NCBI GenBank assembly: GCA_003223215.1
Contig: QHYH01000096.1
Coordinates: 1 to 64,000 of the forward strand
DNA length: 64,000 bases
Reading direction: 5' to 3'
Source: Acidobacteriota bacterium
Lineage (GTDB): Bacteria; Acidobacteriota; Terriglobia; Acidiferrales; UBA7541
A model generated the notes under the pieces. The model was not told where the DNA came from and did no database searches. It was given only the letters and a program-made list of their open reading frames with translations. Position 1 is the stretch's first letter, and each line of letters begins with the position of its first letter. This document shows, in pieces, positions 25,317 to 36,046 of the stretch. The position numbers were made by a program, and so were the translations under genes.

Positions 25317-26756
25317 ATGCGGTGGACGATTGCACAGGTGGCTGGCGCTTTGGGTACTCGGCCAGGAGCGGGACTCGACCCCCTGGCCCGGCTGGCCGGC
25401 GTGTCGATTGATTCTCGCGCGATTCGCGCCGGAGAACTGTTTGTGGCCATCCACGGACCGCGTCACGACGGACACGATCATGTGGCCAGTGCGCTCAATC
25501 TGGGAGCGCTGGCGGCGGTCGTGGCGGAAGCGCATCTCGCAAGGTTTGCGGGCTCGGTGGGCGACCGCTGCCTGGCCGTGCCCGACACCTTCCGGGCGCT
25601 CCAGCAGTTGGCGCGGGCGGTGCGCGAAGCCTGGGGTGGCAAAATTGCGGGCGTCACCGGCTCTGTCGGCAAGACTACCACGAAGGAAATGCTGGCGGCC
25701 CTGCTGGGCACGAAGCTGCGGGTCCTGAGATCCGAAGGAAATTTGAATAACGAGTACGGGCTGCCGCTGACGCTGTTTCGGCTGGAGGAAACCCATCAAG
25801 CGGCGGTTCTGGAAATGGGGATGTCGCGCCGCGGAGAGCTAGCGCGGCTGGCGGCGACCGCGCGTCCGGACGTTGGCGTGGTGACGCGCGTCTCCCCGGC
25901 GCATTTGGAATTTTTCTCTTCCGTCGATGAGATTGCTCTGGCAAAGCGCGAGTTGATAGAGGGGCTGAACGGCAGCGGTTCCACGGCGGTGTTGAACGCT
26001 GACGATCCGCGCGTTGCGGCGTTTGGGCCTTACGCGCCGGGCCGCGTGCTGACGTACGGGATCGAAAAGCAGGCGTTTTTCATGGCGGCGGAGATCGAAG
26101 ACCGCGGCGCCCTGGGATCGGCGTTCGATTATGTAAGTCCGGAAGGCCGGGTGCGCTTGGAGTTGACCGTTCCGGGGCGGCATGCGGTCGCCAACGCGCT
26201 TGCGGCGTTGGCTGCGGCGAGCGTTTGGGGAATCGGCGCTCTAGAGGCGCAGAGCGTGTTCAACACGCTGCGCGCTCCGGCGATGCGCGGCGAGCTTCTG
26301 CAGTTTTCGAATGGTGCGGCGCTGATTAATGACAGCTACAACTCGAGCCCGGCTGCGCTCGAGGCCATGACGGAATTGCTTGCGGCAACGCCCAACTTCC
26401 AGCGGCGAATCCTTGTCGCCGGCGAGATGCGCGAATTGGGAAACGCGTCGCCGGAGTTGCATCGCGAAGCCGGCCGGTTTGCCGCGAAAACCGGAAAAGT
26501 GGACTGGGTCATCGGTGTGGCCGGTGACGCTTCGCAAATCGTGGAGGGAGCGGTGACGGCGGGCCTGCCGCGGGCGCGCACAAAGTTCTTCGCGACGCCG
26601 CCGGAAGCTGCGCAATTTCTGGAAACTCTGGTTGCTCCCGGAGACCTACTGCTTGTAAAGGGTTCCCGAGGAGTGAAGATGGAGCAGATCGTCGATGCGC
26701 TGATCGCCCGACATGCGGCGCCGGGGGAGTTGTCGCGTCAGGAGGTGCGGCACTAA
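25317..26756 (+). CDS. murF: UDP-MurNAc-tripeptide:D-Ala-D-Ala ligase MurF
   Basis: Adds D-Ala-D-Ala to the tripeptide precursor. The N-terminal domain has GVSIDSRAIRAGELFVAIHG, the ATP loop is VTGSVGKTTTKEMLAAL, followed by EGNLNNEYGLPLTL and EMGMSRRGELARLA; the C-terminal domain has LINDSYNSSPAALEAM. Length 479 aa is normal. The ATG is preceded by GAGGAG at 6 bases. The stop is one base before the mraY ATG. No ddl gene for the D-Ala-D-Ala substrate lies in the window. Confidence 0.95.
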   Translation: MRWTIAQVAGALGTRPGAGLDPLARLAGVSIDSRAIRAGELFVAIHGPRHDGHDHVASALNLGALAAVVAEAHLARFAGSVGDRCLAVPDTFRALQQLARAVREAWGGKIAGVTGSVGKTTTKEMLAALLGTKLRVLRSEGNLNNEYGLPLTLFRLEETHQAAVLEMGMSRRGELARLAATARPDVGVVTRVSPAHLEFFSSVDEIALAKRELIEGLNGSGSTAVLNADDPRVAAFGPYAPGRVLTYGIEKQAFFMAAEIEDRGALGSAFDYVSPEGRVRLELTVPGRHAVANALAALAAASVWGIGALEAQSVFNTLRAPAMRGELLQFSNGAALINDSYNSSPAALEAMTELLAATPNFQRRILVAGEMRELGNASPELHREAGRFAAKTGKVDWVIGVAGDASQIVEGAVTAGLPRARTKFFATPPEAAQFLETLVAPGDLLLVKGSRGVKMEQIVDALIARHAAPGELSRQEVRH

Positions 26757-26757
26757 G

Positions 26758-27891
26758 ATGCTTTACTACCTCCTCGTCGAGGTTCTGCGGCGCTACTTTA
26801 GCCCGCTCAACGTGTTTCGTTACATCACGGTTCGAACGGTCTATGCGAGCTTGACCGCAATGTTTCTCGCGCTCGTTTTCGGGCCGTGGCTGATTCGCCG
26901 CTTGCGCGAGCTCCAGATCGGGCAGTACATCCGCGAAGAGGGCCCACAGCAGCATCAGAAGAAAGCCGGCACGCCGACGATGGGCGGCGTGCTGATCGTG
27001 TTGTCCACCGCCATTCCGGCGTTGCTCTGGGCGGACCTGAAGAACCCCTTCATCTTGATGGCGCTGTTTGCGCTGGTTGGATTCGCGACCATCGGCTTTA
27101 TTGATGACTACGCCAAGGTCTCGAAACGGCAGAACCTGGGCCTCACGGCGAAGAAAAAAATCTATTTCCAGATCTTGGTCAGTCTGGTGGTCGGCGGCTC
27201 GCTGCTTGTTTTGGTGAGCCGCGGCTTCTATTCGACGCAACTGGTGATTCCCTTTGCGAAGCGGATTCACCCGGACCTCGTGATTCATTCCTTGCTAAGC
27301 ACTCTGCATTGGTGGCCGCTGGCCTTTGTTCCATTCCTCATTTTTGTCTGCGTGGTAATTGTCGGATCGTCAAATGCGGTGAATCTGACCGATGGTCTGG
27401 ATGGGCTCGCGATTGGCTGCACGGTCATTGCCGCGGGGGCGCTCACGCTCCTTACCTATGTCAGCAGCAATTTTCGCTGGGCCACGTATCTCGATATTCA
27501 ATACATCCCCAGAGTCGGCGAGCTCACGGTGTTTTGTGGGGCGCTGGTAGGCGCGTCGCTGGGTTTCCTCTGGTACAACGCGCATCCGGCGGAGGTTTTC
27601 ATGGGAGACGTCGGCTCGTTGTCTCTGGGGGGAACGCTCGGGACCATCGCCGTCATCATCAAGCAAGAGATATTGCTTTTTTTCGTGGGCGGAATATTTG
27701 TCGTGGAAGCGCTCTCGGTCATTTTGCAAGTGGGTTCTTTCAAGCTGCGCGGCAAGCGCATTTTTCGCATGGCGCCGATTCATCACCATTTCGAATTGCT
27801 GGGCTGGAGCGAATCGAAGGTGATCGTCCGCTTCTGGATTGCCGCCTTGGTGTTTGCGCTGTTTGCGCTGACGACCTTGAAATTGAGGTAG
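26758..27891 (+). CDS. mraY: Phospho-N-acetylmuramoyl-pentapeptide transferase MraY
   Basis: This polytopic enzyme makes lipid I from undecaprenyl phosphate. About ten membrane segments are present. Conserved cytoplasmic motifs are KKAGTPTMGG, FIDDYAKVSKRQNLGL with the catalytic Asp pair, NAVNLTDGLDGLAIG, FMGDVGSLSLGG and MAPIHHHFELLGW. The 377-aa length is normal with ATG 26758; an earlier in-frame start would lie inside murF. Confidence 0.96.
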   Translation: MLYYLLVEVLRRYFSPLNVFRYITVRTVYASLTAMFLALVFGPWLIRRLRELQIGQYIREEGPQQHQKKAGTPTMGGVLIVLSTAIPALLWADLKNPFILMALFALVGFATIGFIDDYAKVSKRQNLGLTAKKKIYFQILVSLVVGGSLLVLVSRGFYSTQLVIPFAKRIHPDLVIHSLLSTLHWWPLAFVPFLIFVCVVIVGSSNAVNLTDGLDGLAIGCTVIAAGALTLLTYVSSNFRWATYLDIQYIPRVGELTVFCGALVGASLGFLWYNAHPAEVFMGDVGSLSLGGTLGTIAVIIKQEILLFFVGGIFVVEALSVILQVGSFKLRGKRIFRMAPIHHHFELLGWSESKVIVRFWIAALVFALFALTTLKLR

Positions 27892-27908
27892 GAACTTCGG
27901 GATTCAAA

Positions 27909-29300
27909 ATGTCTGCGTCGATCGAACTTCGGAACAAGCGCGTGCTCGTGGTGGGCCTGGCCAGGACGGGAGTGGCCACGGCGCTGTTTTGCGCCGCGCG
28001 AGGCGCGCGGGTGACGGCGACCGACACGCGTGGTGAGAGCGAGCTCGGCGCCGCAGTCGCAGAACTGCGAAGAGCCGGAGTTGGCCTGGAGCTTGCTGGC
28101 CATCGCCAGGAATTGATTCGGGAGGCGGAGCTGATCATTCCCAGCCCAGGCGTGCCCGCCGATGCGCCGCTTTTGCAATCGGCGCGCTCGAAAGGCCTCA
28201 CCATTTGGAGCGAGATCGAGCTTGCCAGCCGTTTTCTAAAAGGGCGACTCATCGGGATTACCGGGTCGAACGGGAAAACGACGACAACGTCGTTGATTGA
28301 GCACATTCTGAAGAATGCGGGTTTCTCCACGATTCTGGCGGGCAACATTGGCACGCCCTTGATTTCCTACGTGGAAAAGACCAGTGACAAGACCATCACC
28401 GTTGCGGAGCTCAGCAGTTTTCAACTGGAGCTGATCGAAAAGCTTCGTCCCAATATCAGCGTGTTCCTGAACCTCACGCCCGATCATCTCGACCGCCATC
28501 ATACGCTCGAGAGTTATGGCGCCGCCAAGGCCCGGATCTTCGAGAACCAGACGGAAGCGGACAGCGCCGTGCTGAATGCCGATGATCCCGGCGCGACGCC
28601 GTATGCTCCCGCAAAACCACAAGTGTTTTGGTTTAGCCGGAAGCAGCGCGTCGCCGAAGGCGCGTTCGTGAAGGAAAACGAAGTCCTGTTTCGCCGTGAG
28701 GGGATAGAAGAAAAGGTTCTCAAGCTTGCGGATATTCCGCTGGCCGGGGCGCACAACGTGGAAAACGTCCTAGCTGCGGTGGCGGCGACGCGGCTTGCGG
28801 GCGCAGAGCCGGCCTCCGTCGCAAAAGGCGTGCGCTCTTTCGCGGGAGTCGAGCATCGTCTGGAATTCGTTGCAGAAATTGGCGGCGTGCGTTTTTACAA
28901 CGATTCGAAGGCTACCAACGCGGACGCCACACGGAAAGCGCTGGATGCCTTTCCCGGGCGCATCCTGATTATCTTGGGCGGGAAGGACAAAGGCAGCGAC
29001 TACACGGCGCTGCAAGCACCGTTGCGGGAAAAAGCCATCCTGGCGCTTTTGATTGGCGCCGCGGCCAGCAAAATCGAAAAGCAAATTGCGGGGAGCGTGG
29101 CCATCGAGCAAGCCGGGACCATCGAACGCGCGGTCGAAACAGCGGCGCACGCCGCTCGTCCCGGAGACGTTATCTTGCTCGCGCCCGCCTGTGCCAGTTT
29201 CGACCAATTTCAAAATTATGAGCACCGCGGCCGCGTGTTCAAGGAGCTTGTGCAGCAGCTCGAGCGGCAGGCCGCAAGCACAACTTCAGGAAGGCGGTGA
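27909..29300 (+). CDS. murD: UDP-MurNAc-L-alanine:D-glutamate ligase MurD
   Basis: Adds D-Glu to UDP-MurNAc-L-Ala. The N-terminal Rossmann part starts RVLVVGLARTGVATALF; the ATP loop is ITGSNGKTTTTSLIEHIL; central motifs are ELSSFQLE and FLNLTPDHLDRHH; the C-terminal domain has YNDSKATNADATRKAL and LLAPACASFDQFQNYEHRG. Length 463 aa. The frame is open further upstream through mraY, but ATG 27909 is the only start that gives the family N-terminus. Confidence 0.96.
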   Translation: MSASIELRNKRVLVVGLARTGVATALFCAARGARVTATDTRGESELGAAVAELRRAGVGLELAGHRQELIREAELIIPSPGVPADAPLLQSARSKGLTIWSEIELASRFLKGRLIGITGSNGKTTTTSLIEHILKNAGFSTILAGNIGTPLISYVEKTSDKTITVAELSSFQLELIEKLRPNISVFLNLTPDHLDRHHTLESYGAAKARIFENQTEADSAVLNADDPGATPYAPAKPQVFWFSRKQRVAEGAFVKENEVLFRREGIEEKVLKLADIPLAGAHNVENVLAAVAATRLAGAEPASVAKGVRSFAGVEHRLEFVAEIGGVRFYNDSKATNADATRKALDAFPGRILIILGGKDKGSDYTALQAPLREKAILALLIGAAASKIEKQIAGSVAIEQAGTIERAVETAAHAARPGDVILLAPACASFDQFQNYEHRGRVFKELVQQLERQAASTTSGRR

Positions 29301-29306
29301 ACCGAT

Positions 29307-30425
29307 ATGCCGACGCGTCCGGACAGCGACCGGTGGCTTTTTGGTGTGACGCTTGCCCTCTGTCTATTTGGTGCGGTGATGATCCTGAGCGCATCGGCCG
29401 TAACCGCCGAGCAGTTGTACGGGCACTCCTACATTTTTCTGGTGCGGCAGGCAGCCTGGCTTCTCCTTGGCCTTTTAGGAATGTTCGTTTTGATGCGCAC
29501 GGACTATCACAAACTGCGTCAGCCGGCCGTGATCTACGCGGTGCTCTCGACCGTTTTAGTTATGCTGGTCAGCGCCTTTTTTCTCGATCGCTCTCATGCC
29601 ACGCATCGCTGGATCCGGTTCGGTCCCGTTGGAATCCAGCCGTCGGAGCTCGCAAAGCTCGCCGTGATTCTTTACTTGGCATGGTTTTTAGATCTGAAGA
29701 GGCGCGACCAAGATGCCATGGAGTTTTGCAAAGAGGGTTTTCTCGACACGGTTCTGCCGGCCTTCGCGCCGATATTGGTTTGTGCTGGACTGATTCTCGC
29801 GCAGCCGGACCTTGGAACCTCCTTGGACATTCTGCTGTTTGCAACCACCATTCTTTTTGTTGCGGGGCTTTCCTGGAAGTGGATTGCTACGGGTGTCGCG
29901 GTCGCGCTGCCCGCGCTTTATCTCCTGATCACGCTCGCCCCTTATCGCATGACGCGCTTTCTGTCATTTTGGGACCCCGGCTCCGATCCGCAAGGCGCCG
30001 GTTTTCAATTGAGGCAATCGCTGATTGCCGTGGGATCCGGCGGCCTCACCGGCGTCGGCTTGATGGAAAGCAAGCAGAAGCTTTTTTATCTGCCCGAGGC
30101 GCACACGGACTTCATCTACGCGGTGATTTGCGAGGAACTCGGCTTTATCGGCGCGGTACTGGTGATCGCGCTGTTTGTCGTTTACGGACGGCGCGGCATT
30201 CGCGCCGCTTTCGCCGCGCCGGACGTGTTTGGCCGTTTGCTCGCCCTGGGCGTCACGACCATGGTGTTGTGGCAGGCGCTCATCAACTTCGCGGTGGTTC
30301 TGGGAATGGTTCCGACCAAAGGCATTCCCCTGCCATTCATCAGTTATGGCGGGTCAAGTTTGCTGGTGATGCTGCTGGGCACCGGCGTGCTGCTCAATAT
30401 TTCGCAGCAAGCCAGGGAAGCCTGA
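29307..30425 (+). CDS. ftsW: Septal peptidoglycan glycosyltransferase FtsW
   Basis: A SEDS-family membrane enzyme of 372 aa that polymerises lipid II at the septum with FtsI. About ten membrane segments are seen. Family motifs include GPVGIQPSELAKLAVILYLA, LAQPDLGTSLDILLF, AGFQLRQSLIAVGSGGLTG, LPEAHTDFIYAVICEELG and PLPFISYGGSSLL. It begins 6 bases after murD with ATG. Confidence 0.95.
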   Translation: MPTRPDSDRWLFGVTLALCLFGAVMILSASAVTAEQLYGHSYIFLVRQAAWLLLGLLGMFVLMRTDYHKLRQPAVIYAVLSTVLVMLVSAFFLDRSHATHRWIRFGPVGIQPSELAKLAVILYLAWFLDLKRRDQDAMEFCKEGFLDTVLPAFAPILVCAGLILAQPDLGTSLDILLFATTILFVAGLSWKWIATGVAVALPALYLLITLAPYRMTRFLSFWDPGSDPQGAGFQLRQSLIAVGSGGLTGVGLMESKQKLFYLPEAHTDFIYAVICEELGFIGAVLVIALFVVYGRRGIRAAFAAPDVFGRLLALGVTTMVLWQALINFAVVLGMVPTKGIPLPFISYGGSSLLVMLLGTGVLLNISQQAREA

Positions 30426-30441
30426 GGAGCGGGCGCGTCAC

Positions 30442-31524
30442 GTGAAACTGCTGATCGCGGGCGGCGGCACAGGCGGACATGTTTTCCCGGCGTTGGCCAT
30501 TGCGCGGGAATGGCTCGCGCGGGGAAAAGAGAGAGAAGTGGTGCTGGTAGGAACCGAGCGTGGGATTGAGATGAAGCTGGTGCCGCAGGCGGGCTTGCCT
30601 CTGGAAACGCTGCGCGTTGCCGGGCTAAAAGGCAAGAGCGGAGCAACCCTGTTCAGAAACTTGACGATGCTGGTTCCGGCCATGTTTGACGCCAGGCGCG
30701 TCTTACGCAAACACAAACCCGTCGCGGCTTTTGGAGTCGGCGGTTACGCCGCGGGCCCGATGTTGCTGGCCACCTGGCTCGGCGCCGTGCCGAACATTAT
30801 TTTTGAGCCCAACGCGGAGCCGGGCCTGACCAACAAGCTTCTCGCGCGACTGTCGAAGCGCATTGCCACCGGCTATGCAATTTCTGCACGGGCTTGGGGA
30901 AAAAAAGCCGTGGTTACCGGTTGTCCCGTGCGTCCGGAGTTCTTTTCGATTGCGCCGCGAAAGCCGGGGAATCCCCTGCGCTTGCTGATCACCGGCGGCA
31001 GCCAGGGCGCGCTGCCGATCAATCGTGCGTTGGTGGATTCCATGGACCGCCTTGCCACGCGAAAAAATCAGCTGAGCATCGTGCACCAAACCGGCGAACG
31101 CGACTATGACGCGGTCCGCACCGCCTACGCACGCCGCGAAATCCTCGCCGAAGTCGTGCCCTTTATAATGAACATGCCTGAGCGCTTCGGCTGGGCGGAC
31201 ATTATTGTTTGCCGCGCCGGGGCCATTACGGCTGCGGAAGTTGCCGCCGCTGGCCGCGCCGGGATCTTCATTCCGTTCGGCAGGGCCACCGACAGCCATC
31301 AACTGCGCAACGCGCAGGAAATGGCGCGCACCGGCGCAGGACGCCTCATTACCGAGCCCGAGCTGACCGCCGAAAAACTGACCGCCGAGATTTTCTCGCT
31401 TCTAGACCAACCCCAGGACATCGAAAAGCTTTCTTCCAACGCGCGCGCGCTAGCCCGCCCTCATGCCACGGAGGAAATCGTCAATCTGATTGAAGAGGCC
31501 GCAAACGTGCAGGGTAAAGGATGA
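30442..31524 (+). CDS. murG: Lipid II synthase MurG
   Basis: Membrane-associated GT28 glycosyltransferase that adds GlcNAc to lipid I. The N-terminal glycine loop is [17 protein letters not shown], later [12 protein letters not shown] and [14 protein letters not shown]; the nucleotide-sugar site has [38 protein letters not shown]. Length 360 aa is normal. It starts 16 bases after ftsW with GTG at 30442. Confidence 0.95.
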   Translation: MKLLIAGGGTGGHVFPALAIAREWLARGKEREVVLVGTERGIEMKLVPQAGLPLETLRVAGLKGKSGATLFRNLTMLVPAMFDARRVLRKHKPVAAFGVGGYAAGPMLLATWLGAVPNIIFEPNAEPGLTNKLLARLSKRIATGYAISARAWGKKAVVTGCPVRPEFFSIAPRKPGNPLRLLITGGSQGALPINRALVDSMDRLATRKNQLSIVHQTGERDYDAVRTAYARREILAEVVPFIMNMPERFGWADIIVCRAGAITAAEVAAAGRAGIFIPFGRATDSHQLRNAQEMARTGAGRLITEPELTAEKLTAEIFSLLDQPQDIEKLSSNARALARPHATEEIVNLIEEAANVQGKG

Positions 31525-31534
31525 GGGCGAATCC

Positions 31535-32941
31535 ATGATGGTCTCCTTTCGCAATTTCCAACGCATTCATCTGGTCGGCATCGGCGGCATCGGCATGAGC
31601 GGCATCGCCGAAGTCCTTCTGACCCTGGGCTATTCCGTTTCCGGGTCCGACGTAAAGCTTTCGAACATCACGGAACGGCTGGAAAACTTGGGCGCCACGA
31701 TTTATGGGGGTCACCAGGCGTCGAACGCCGATGGCGCCCACGTGGTGGTGACTTCCTCCGCCGTGAAGCCCGACAATCCGGAAGTCATCGAAGCGCACAA
31801 CAGGAAGATTCCGGTGATCCCGCGCGCAGAGATGCTCGCGGAATTGATGCGCTTGAAATACGGCATCGCCGTTGCCGGAGCCCACGGCAAGACCACCACG
31901 ACTTCGATGGTCGCTTCGCTTCTGGCAGCAGCGCATCTCGATCCAACATTCGTGATCGGCGGGCGCGTCAATCAAGCGGGAACCACCGCCCGTTTGGGCA
32001 AGGGCGAGTATTTTGTCGTGGAAGCGGACGAAAGCGACCGCAGTTTCCTCATGCTCGCGCCAGTCGTCGCCGTGGTGACGACCATCGATCGCGAGCATCT
32101 CGACCAGTACACTTCGCTTGAGGATATTCAGGGGGCTTTCACTCAGTTTGTGAATCGCGTGCCGTTTTATGGCGCGGCGATTCTGTCGATCGACGAGCCC
32201 AATGTCCAGGCCATCATTCCCAGCGTGAAGCGTCCCATCATCACCTACGGGACTTCCAGCCAGGCCGATCTGGTCATAAGCGATATAAAACTCGACGGCC
32301 TAAAGAGCGAGTTCAGACTTACTTATAAAGGCGATGATTTGGGCATCTTCCGCCTGCCCCATCCCCCCGGGATGCACAACGTACGCAATGCCGCTGCCGC
32401 CGCTGGTGTAGCCCTCTATCTCAACGTTGCCTCCGACCTGATTCGCGAGGGCCTTGCAAAATTCGCCGGCGTTGGCCGCCGTTTCGACATCAAGGGCGTC
32501 GTGAACGACATCACGGTTATCGACGATTACGGGCATCACCCTGCGGAAATCCGCGCGACACTCGACGCCGCCCGCGGCTGCGAGTTCAGTCGGCTGCTGG
32601 TGCTTTTCCAGCCGCATCGCTTCACGCGTACTCAGCATCTTTGGGACGAATTCTGTCGCGCGTTCAATCAAGCCGACGTGCTTGTCTTGACCGACATCTA
32701 CCCGGCCGGCGAGGCGCCCATCCCCGGCGTGACCAGCGAGCGTCTCGCCCATGCCATTCGCGGCGCTGGTCACAAAAGTGTTTACTACTCCCGCTCACTT
32801 CAGCAGGCCACCGAGTATCTGCTAAAGCAGGCCCGCCCCGGCGACGCCATTTTGACCATCGGCGCCGGCAGCGTCAGCCGCGCCAGCAACGATCTCGTCA
32901 CTTTGCTGGGGGCAGAGCACCCGGCGCAACATGCGCATTAG
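31535..32941 (+). CDS. murC: UDP-MurNAc:L-alanine ligase MurC
   Basis: First of the Mur ligases; adds L-Ala to UDP-MurNAc. Motifs are [18 protein letters not shown] at the start, the ATP loop [37 protein letters not shown] and [15 protein letters not shown] in the C-terminal domain. The ATG at 31535 is used because the in-frame codons before it overlap murG and are not family-like. Length 468 aa. Its end overlaps murB by 11 bases. Confidence 0.95.
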   Translation: MMVSFRNFQRIHLVGIGGIGMSGIAEVLLTLGYSVSGSDVKLSNITERLENLGATIYGGHQASNADGAHVVVTSSAVKPDNPEVIEAHNRKIPVIPRAEMLAELMRLKYGIAVAGAHGKTTTTSMVASLLAAAHLDPTFVIGGRVNQAGTTARLGKGEYFVVEADESDRSFLMLAPVVAVVTTIDREHLDQYTSLEDIQGAFTQFVNRVPFYGAAILSIDEPNVQAIIPSVKRPIITYGTSSQADLVISDIKLDGLKSEFRLTYKGDDLGIFRLPHPPGMHNVRNAAAAAGVALYLNVASDLIREGLAKFAGVGRRFDIKGVVNDITVIDDYGHHPAEIRATLDAARGCEFSRLLVLFQPHRFTRTQHLWDEFCRAFNQADVLVLTDIYPAGEAPIPGVTSERLAHAIRGAGHKSVYYSRSLQQATEYLLKQARPGDAILTIGAGSVSRASNDLVTLLGAEHPAQHAH

Positions 32942-33839
32942 CGATCCTCAATTACGCGGACATTTGGCGGAACGCGGCGTCGACCTGCGTCCCGGGGCGA
33001 AACTGTCCGAATGGACTTCCCTCGGCATCGGCGGAACCACCGACATGCTCCGCATCACCAAACACGCAAGCATTCCCGATTTGCTCGGCCTTCTCGAGGC
33101 GAGCCGCGTTCCCCACAGGTTTCTTGGCGGCGGGTCAAACCTGTTGGTCGATGACGGGGAGCTGCCTTGGGTGGTTTTGCAACTCGTTCCACCCGAGCCC
33201 GACGTCGTCTTGGAAGGCAATCTGGCGCACATCGACGCCGCGGCTGACCTGGGCCGCACCGTCACCTTTTGCGCTAAGCACGACCTCGGCGGCATGGAAG
33301 GCTTGATTGGAGTTCCCGGCACGGTCGGTGGAGCGCTGCGCATGAATGCCGGCGCCTACGGGATGCAAATCGGCACCTACGTCCGCGAAGTGCAGCTGTA
33401 TCGCGCCGCCGCGCGGAAAATCGAAACTCTCCGGGGGCATCAAATTTCTTTCGAATATCGCCACACTTCTTTTGCGGCTGATGATATGATGCTCGCAGTG
33501 ATATTGGAACTACCCTCCAAACCGTACAACGAAATTCTAAACGGTATTCGTATCTGCAACGAAAAAAGGCGTTCCAGCCAGCCCCTTGGGCAAAAAAGTG
33601 CGGGCTGCATCTTCAAAAACCCTCCGGGCGCCTCAGCGGGCCGCATGATGGATGAGCTCGGGCTCAAAGGGCTTTCCATAGGCGATGCGCGAGTCAGCGA
33701 ACGCCATGCCAATTTTTTTGTGAATGCAGGGCACGCCTCCGCCAAAGACATGCTGGCGCTGATCGGCGATGTGCGCGAGCGCGTACGGAAAGCTTACGGC
33801 GTGGCTTTGGAAAACGAGGTGGTCGTTTGGAACGCCTGA
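32931..33839 (+). CDS. murB: UDP-N-acetylenolpyruvoylglucosamine reductase MurB
   Basis: FAD enzyme that completes UDP-MurNAc synthesis. The FAD part has [27 protein letters not shown] and [20 protein letters not shown]; the second domain has [20 protein letters not shown], where the catalytic Ser/Cys-type proton donor loop lies, and [13 protein letters not shown]. At 302 aa it resembles the short type II MurB. It overlaps both murC (11 bases) and ftsQ (13 bases). Confidence 0.94.
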   Translation: MRISDPQLRGHLAERGVDLRPGAKLSEWTSLGIGGTTDMLRITKHASIPDLLGLLEASRVPHRFLGGGSNLLVDDGELPWVVLQLVPPEPDVVLEGNLAHIDAAADLGRTVTFCAKHDLGGMEGLIGVPGTVGGALRMNAGAYGMQIGTYVREVQLYRAAARKIETLRGHQISFEYRHTSFAADDMMLAVILELPSKPYNEILNGIRICNEKRRSSQPLGQKSAGCIFKNPPGASAGRMMDELGLKGLSIGDARVSERHANFFVNAGHASAKDMLALIGDVRERVRKAYGVALENEVVVWNA

Positions 33840-34765
33840 AGCCCATGCAAAGGAACGCGACCGCGGCGGCGGAGGCCGGCGAGCGTTACCGGCCCGAGCT
33901 GATTGGCGACGATGAGCCGCGTTATCTGCGCCGTCAAAAGCCCGTTGAAATTCGTCGCAGGAAGTTGAGCGGCCACGGCTGGACGTTCTATCGCCGCGTC
34001 CTGCTTTCGACCGCTACCGGTGCGGCCATAACCGTCGGTGCGTATCATGGGACAAGATTTCTTCTTTATGCTCCGTCCATGCTGTTGCTGAGGCCGGAGC
34101 AGATTGAGCTGACCGGCAATCACGTCGTTACCCGCGAAGCCGTGTTGAAGCAATTCGTGGAAGATCGGAATCGCAGCGTTTTGCGCATGTCGCTGGATCT
34201 TCGGCGGAGCCAGCTCGAGCAAATCCCCTGGATCGAGTCTGCGACCGTCGAGCGTATTCTCCCGAATCGCATTCGCATCGAGCTCACCGAGCGCACGCCC
34301 ATCGCTTTTGTGCGCAATGGCGACGAGGTGGCGCTGATTGACCCTCACGGCGTGATTCTCGATCGCCCTCGCGACGCAGATTTCCAATTCCCGATCGTAA
34401 GCGGCGTTTCGGAAGACTTGCCGCGCGATCAGCGCGAAAAGCGCATCGAGCTGTATCAGGAGTTCATGAAGGATATCGAACTGGTGCGCGGCGGCTCGTC
34501 GGAAAACGTCAGCGAAGTGGATCTCTCCGTTCCGAGGGACGTGCGCGTGGTCATGACCGGGTTGGCTAGCCCGACCGATCCGCAGGCGGTCACCGTTCAC
34601 TTCGGCTCCGGCGATTTTTCCGGCAAGTACAAGATGCTCGTGGACAATTTTGCCCAGTGGCAGGCCCACACCGGGCATGTCCAATCCATCGATTTGCAGT
34701 ATGCGCGGCAAGTGGTCGTGAATCCGGACTCCAGCGCGGGCACGGTGGCCGCAAGAACAAAATAG
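33827..34765 (+). CDS. ftsQ: Cell division protein FtsQ
   Basis: A bitopic divisome protein. A basic cytoplasmic head of ~60 residues precedes one membrane segment (about 61-83), then a POTRA domain (IELTGNHVVTREAVLKQF... QLEQIPWIESATVERILPNRIRIELTERTP) and the beta-rich FtsQ domain (VALIDPHGVILDR, VTVHFGSGDFSGKYKML). Start is TTG 33827 inside murB, or ATG 33845. No ddl lies between murB and ftsQ, unlike in many proteobacteria. Confidence 0.92.
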   Translation: MERLKPMQRNATAAAEAGERYRPELIGDDEPRYLRRQKPVEIRRRKLSGHGWTFYRRVLLSTATGAAITVGAYHGTRFLLYAPSMLLLRPEQIELTGNHVVTREAVLKQFVEDRNRSVLRMSLDLRRSQLEQIPWIESATVERILPNRIRIELTERTPIAFVRNGDEVALIDPHGVILDRPRDADFQFPIVSGVSEDLPRDQREKRIELYQEFMKDIELVRGGSSENVSEVDLSVPRDVRVVMTGLASPTDPQAVTVHFGSGDFSGKYKMLVDNFAQWQAHTGHVQSIDLQYARQVVVNPDSSAGTVAARTK

Positions 34766-34787
34766 CTTTTATCCGAGGAGTGGCGGA

Positions 34788-36002
34788 TTGGCGAAGAAAG
34801 ACAAATACCTCGTCGGGTTGGACATTGGCAGCACAAAAACCTCCATCCTCATCGCCGAAATCGAGGGCGAGTTCGTAAAGTTTCTGGCGCTCGGCGCAGC
34901 CGAATCCAAAGGTTTGCGCAAAGGCCTCATCGTCAATCTCGACGCGACGGTAAGTTCGATCCGCCGCGCCGTGGAAGAAGCCGAAGGCGTGGCCAATGTG
35001 CCGGTGGAAGAAGCCCTTATCGGCGTGGCCGGCAACCACGTGCGCGGCGCAAACAGCCGCGGCGGCATTGCCCTTGGCCCTCGCCCGCGCGACATCGAAA
35101 GGGAAGACGTGCGCCGCGCGGTCGATGCCGCCCGCAACATTTCTCTCCCCGAGGACCGCGAAGTTTTGCATGTCCTTCCGCACGAATTCATTGTCGACGC
35201 CCAGGACAGCATTCGCGACCCCGTCGGGATGGTCGGCCAGCGCCTCGTCGCCAACGTTTACGTGGTCACTTCCTCGATTGCCGCGTCGCAGAATCTCGTT
35301 ACCGCCGCGAATAAAGCGGGCATTCTCATCAGCGATACGGTGCTCGAGCCGCTCGCTTCCGCCGAAGCCTGTCTGACCCAGGACGAGCGCGACCTCGCTT
35401 GCTGTTTGCTTGATATCGGCGGTGGCACGACGGAAATCATCGCCTATGGCGGCGGAGTTGTTCGTCACATCGGCGTGGTTCCCATCGGCGGCGACCATTT
35501 CACCAACGATCTTGCCGTCGGCTTGCGCACGCCCACTCCCGAGGCCGAGCGCATCAAGCGCCGCCACGGCTGGGCCGCTTCTTCTTTCATCACGGATAAC
35601 GGCGCGATTGAAATCGCCAGCGTTGGCGACCGCCCGCCTCGCGCGATCTTCCCGCACATGCTGACCGACATCATCGAGCCTCGCGCCATGGAATTGCTCT
35701 CGCTCATTCGCGACGATCTCCAGCGCGCCGGCCTGGACGGCCAGATTCCCGCTGGATTTATTCTCGCCGGCGGCGGCGCGCGTTTGCGCGGCCTCGATGA
35801 CATCATCGAGCAATCGTTCCGCCTGCCCGTGCGCATCGCGGAGCCCAAAGGTTTGGCGGACCTCCCGGGACAGGTAGCTCAACCGGAGTACGCCACGGTT
35901 GTGGGACTGGTGCTGGCCGGCGCGAAGGCGCGGCGGTCCGGTCCGCATCGCTCGGGGACCCTGGTATCCAAACTGAAAGCCATGTTCGCGGGTGCCTCGT
36001 GA
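34788..36002 (+). CDS. ftsA: Cell division protein FtsA
   Basis: Actin-like ATPase that ties FtsZ filaments to the membrane. Motifs are [20 protein letters not shown] (phosphate 1), the SHS2/1C region [37 protein letters not shown] (phosphate 2) and [17 protein letters not shown] (adenosine). The C-terminal [16 protein letters not shown] is an amphipathic membrane-targeting helix. The start is TTG with GAGGAG seven bases before. The stop shares bases with the open frame of ftsZ, 45 bases before its ATG. Confidence 0.94.
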   Translation: MAKKDKYLVGLDIGSTKTSILIAEIEGEFVKFLALGAAESKGLRKGLIVNLDATVSSIRRAVEEAEGVANVPVEEALIGVAGNHVRGANSRGGIALGPRPRDIEREDVRRAVDAARNISLPEDREVLHVLPHEFIVDAQDSIRDPVGMVGQRLVANVYVVTSSIAASQNLVTAANKAGILISDTVLEPLASAEACLTQDERDLACCLLDIGGGTTEIIAYGGGVVRHIGVVPIGGDHFTNDLAVGLRTPTPEAERIKRRHGWAASSFITDNGAIEIASVGDRPPRAIFPHMLTDIIEPRAMELLSLIRDDLQRAGLDGQIPAGFILAGGGARLRGLDDIIEQSFRLPVRIAEPKGLADLPGQVAQPEYATVVGLVLAGAKARRSGPHRSGTLVSKLKAMFAGAS

Positions 36003-36046
36003 CCCTGCCCGCGGGGCGCAGCGAATCTGGAGGAGGCCGACAAAAT

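Noticed and set aside
27309-27908. Upstream extension of murD by 200 codons
   Set aside because: The extension lies inside mraY in another frame; murD proteins start at the Rossmann segment after 27909.
34590-35948. A 452-codon frame antisense to ftsA
   Set aside because: Shadow of a certain gene; composition is rich in Arg, Ala and His with no fold-like pattern.
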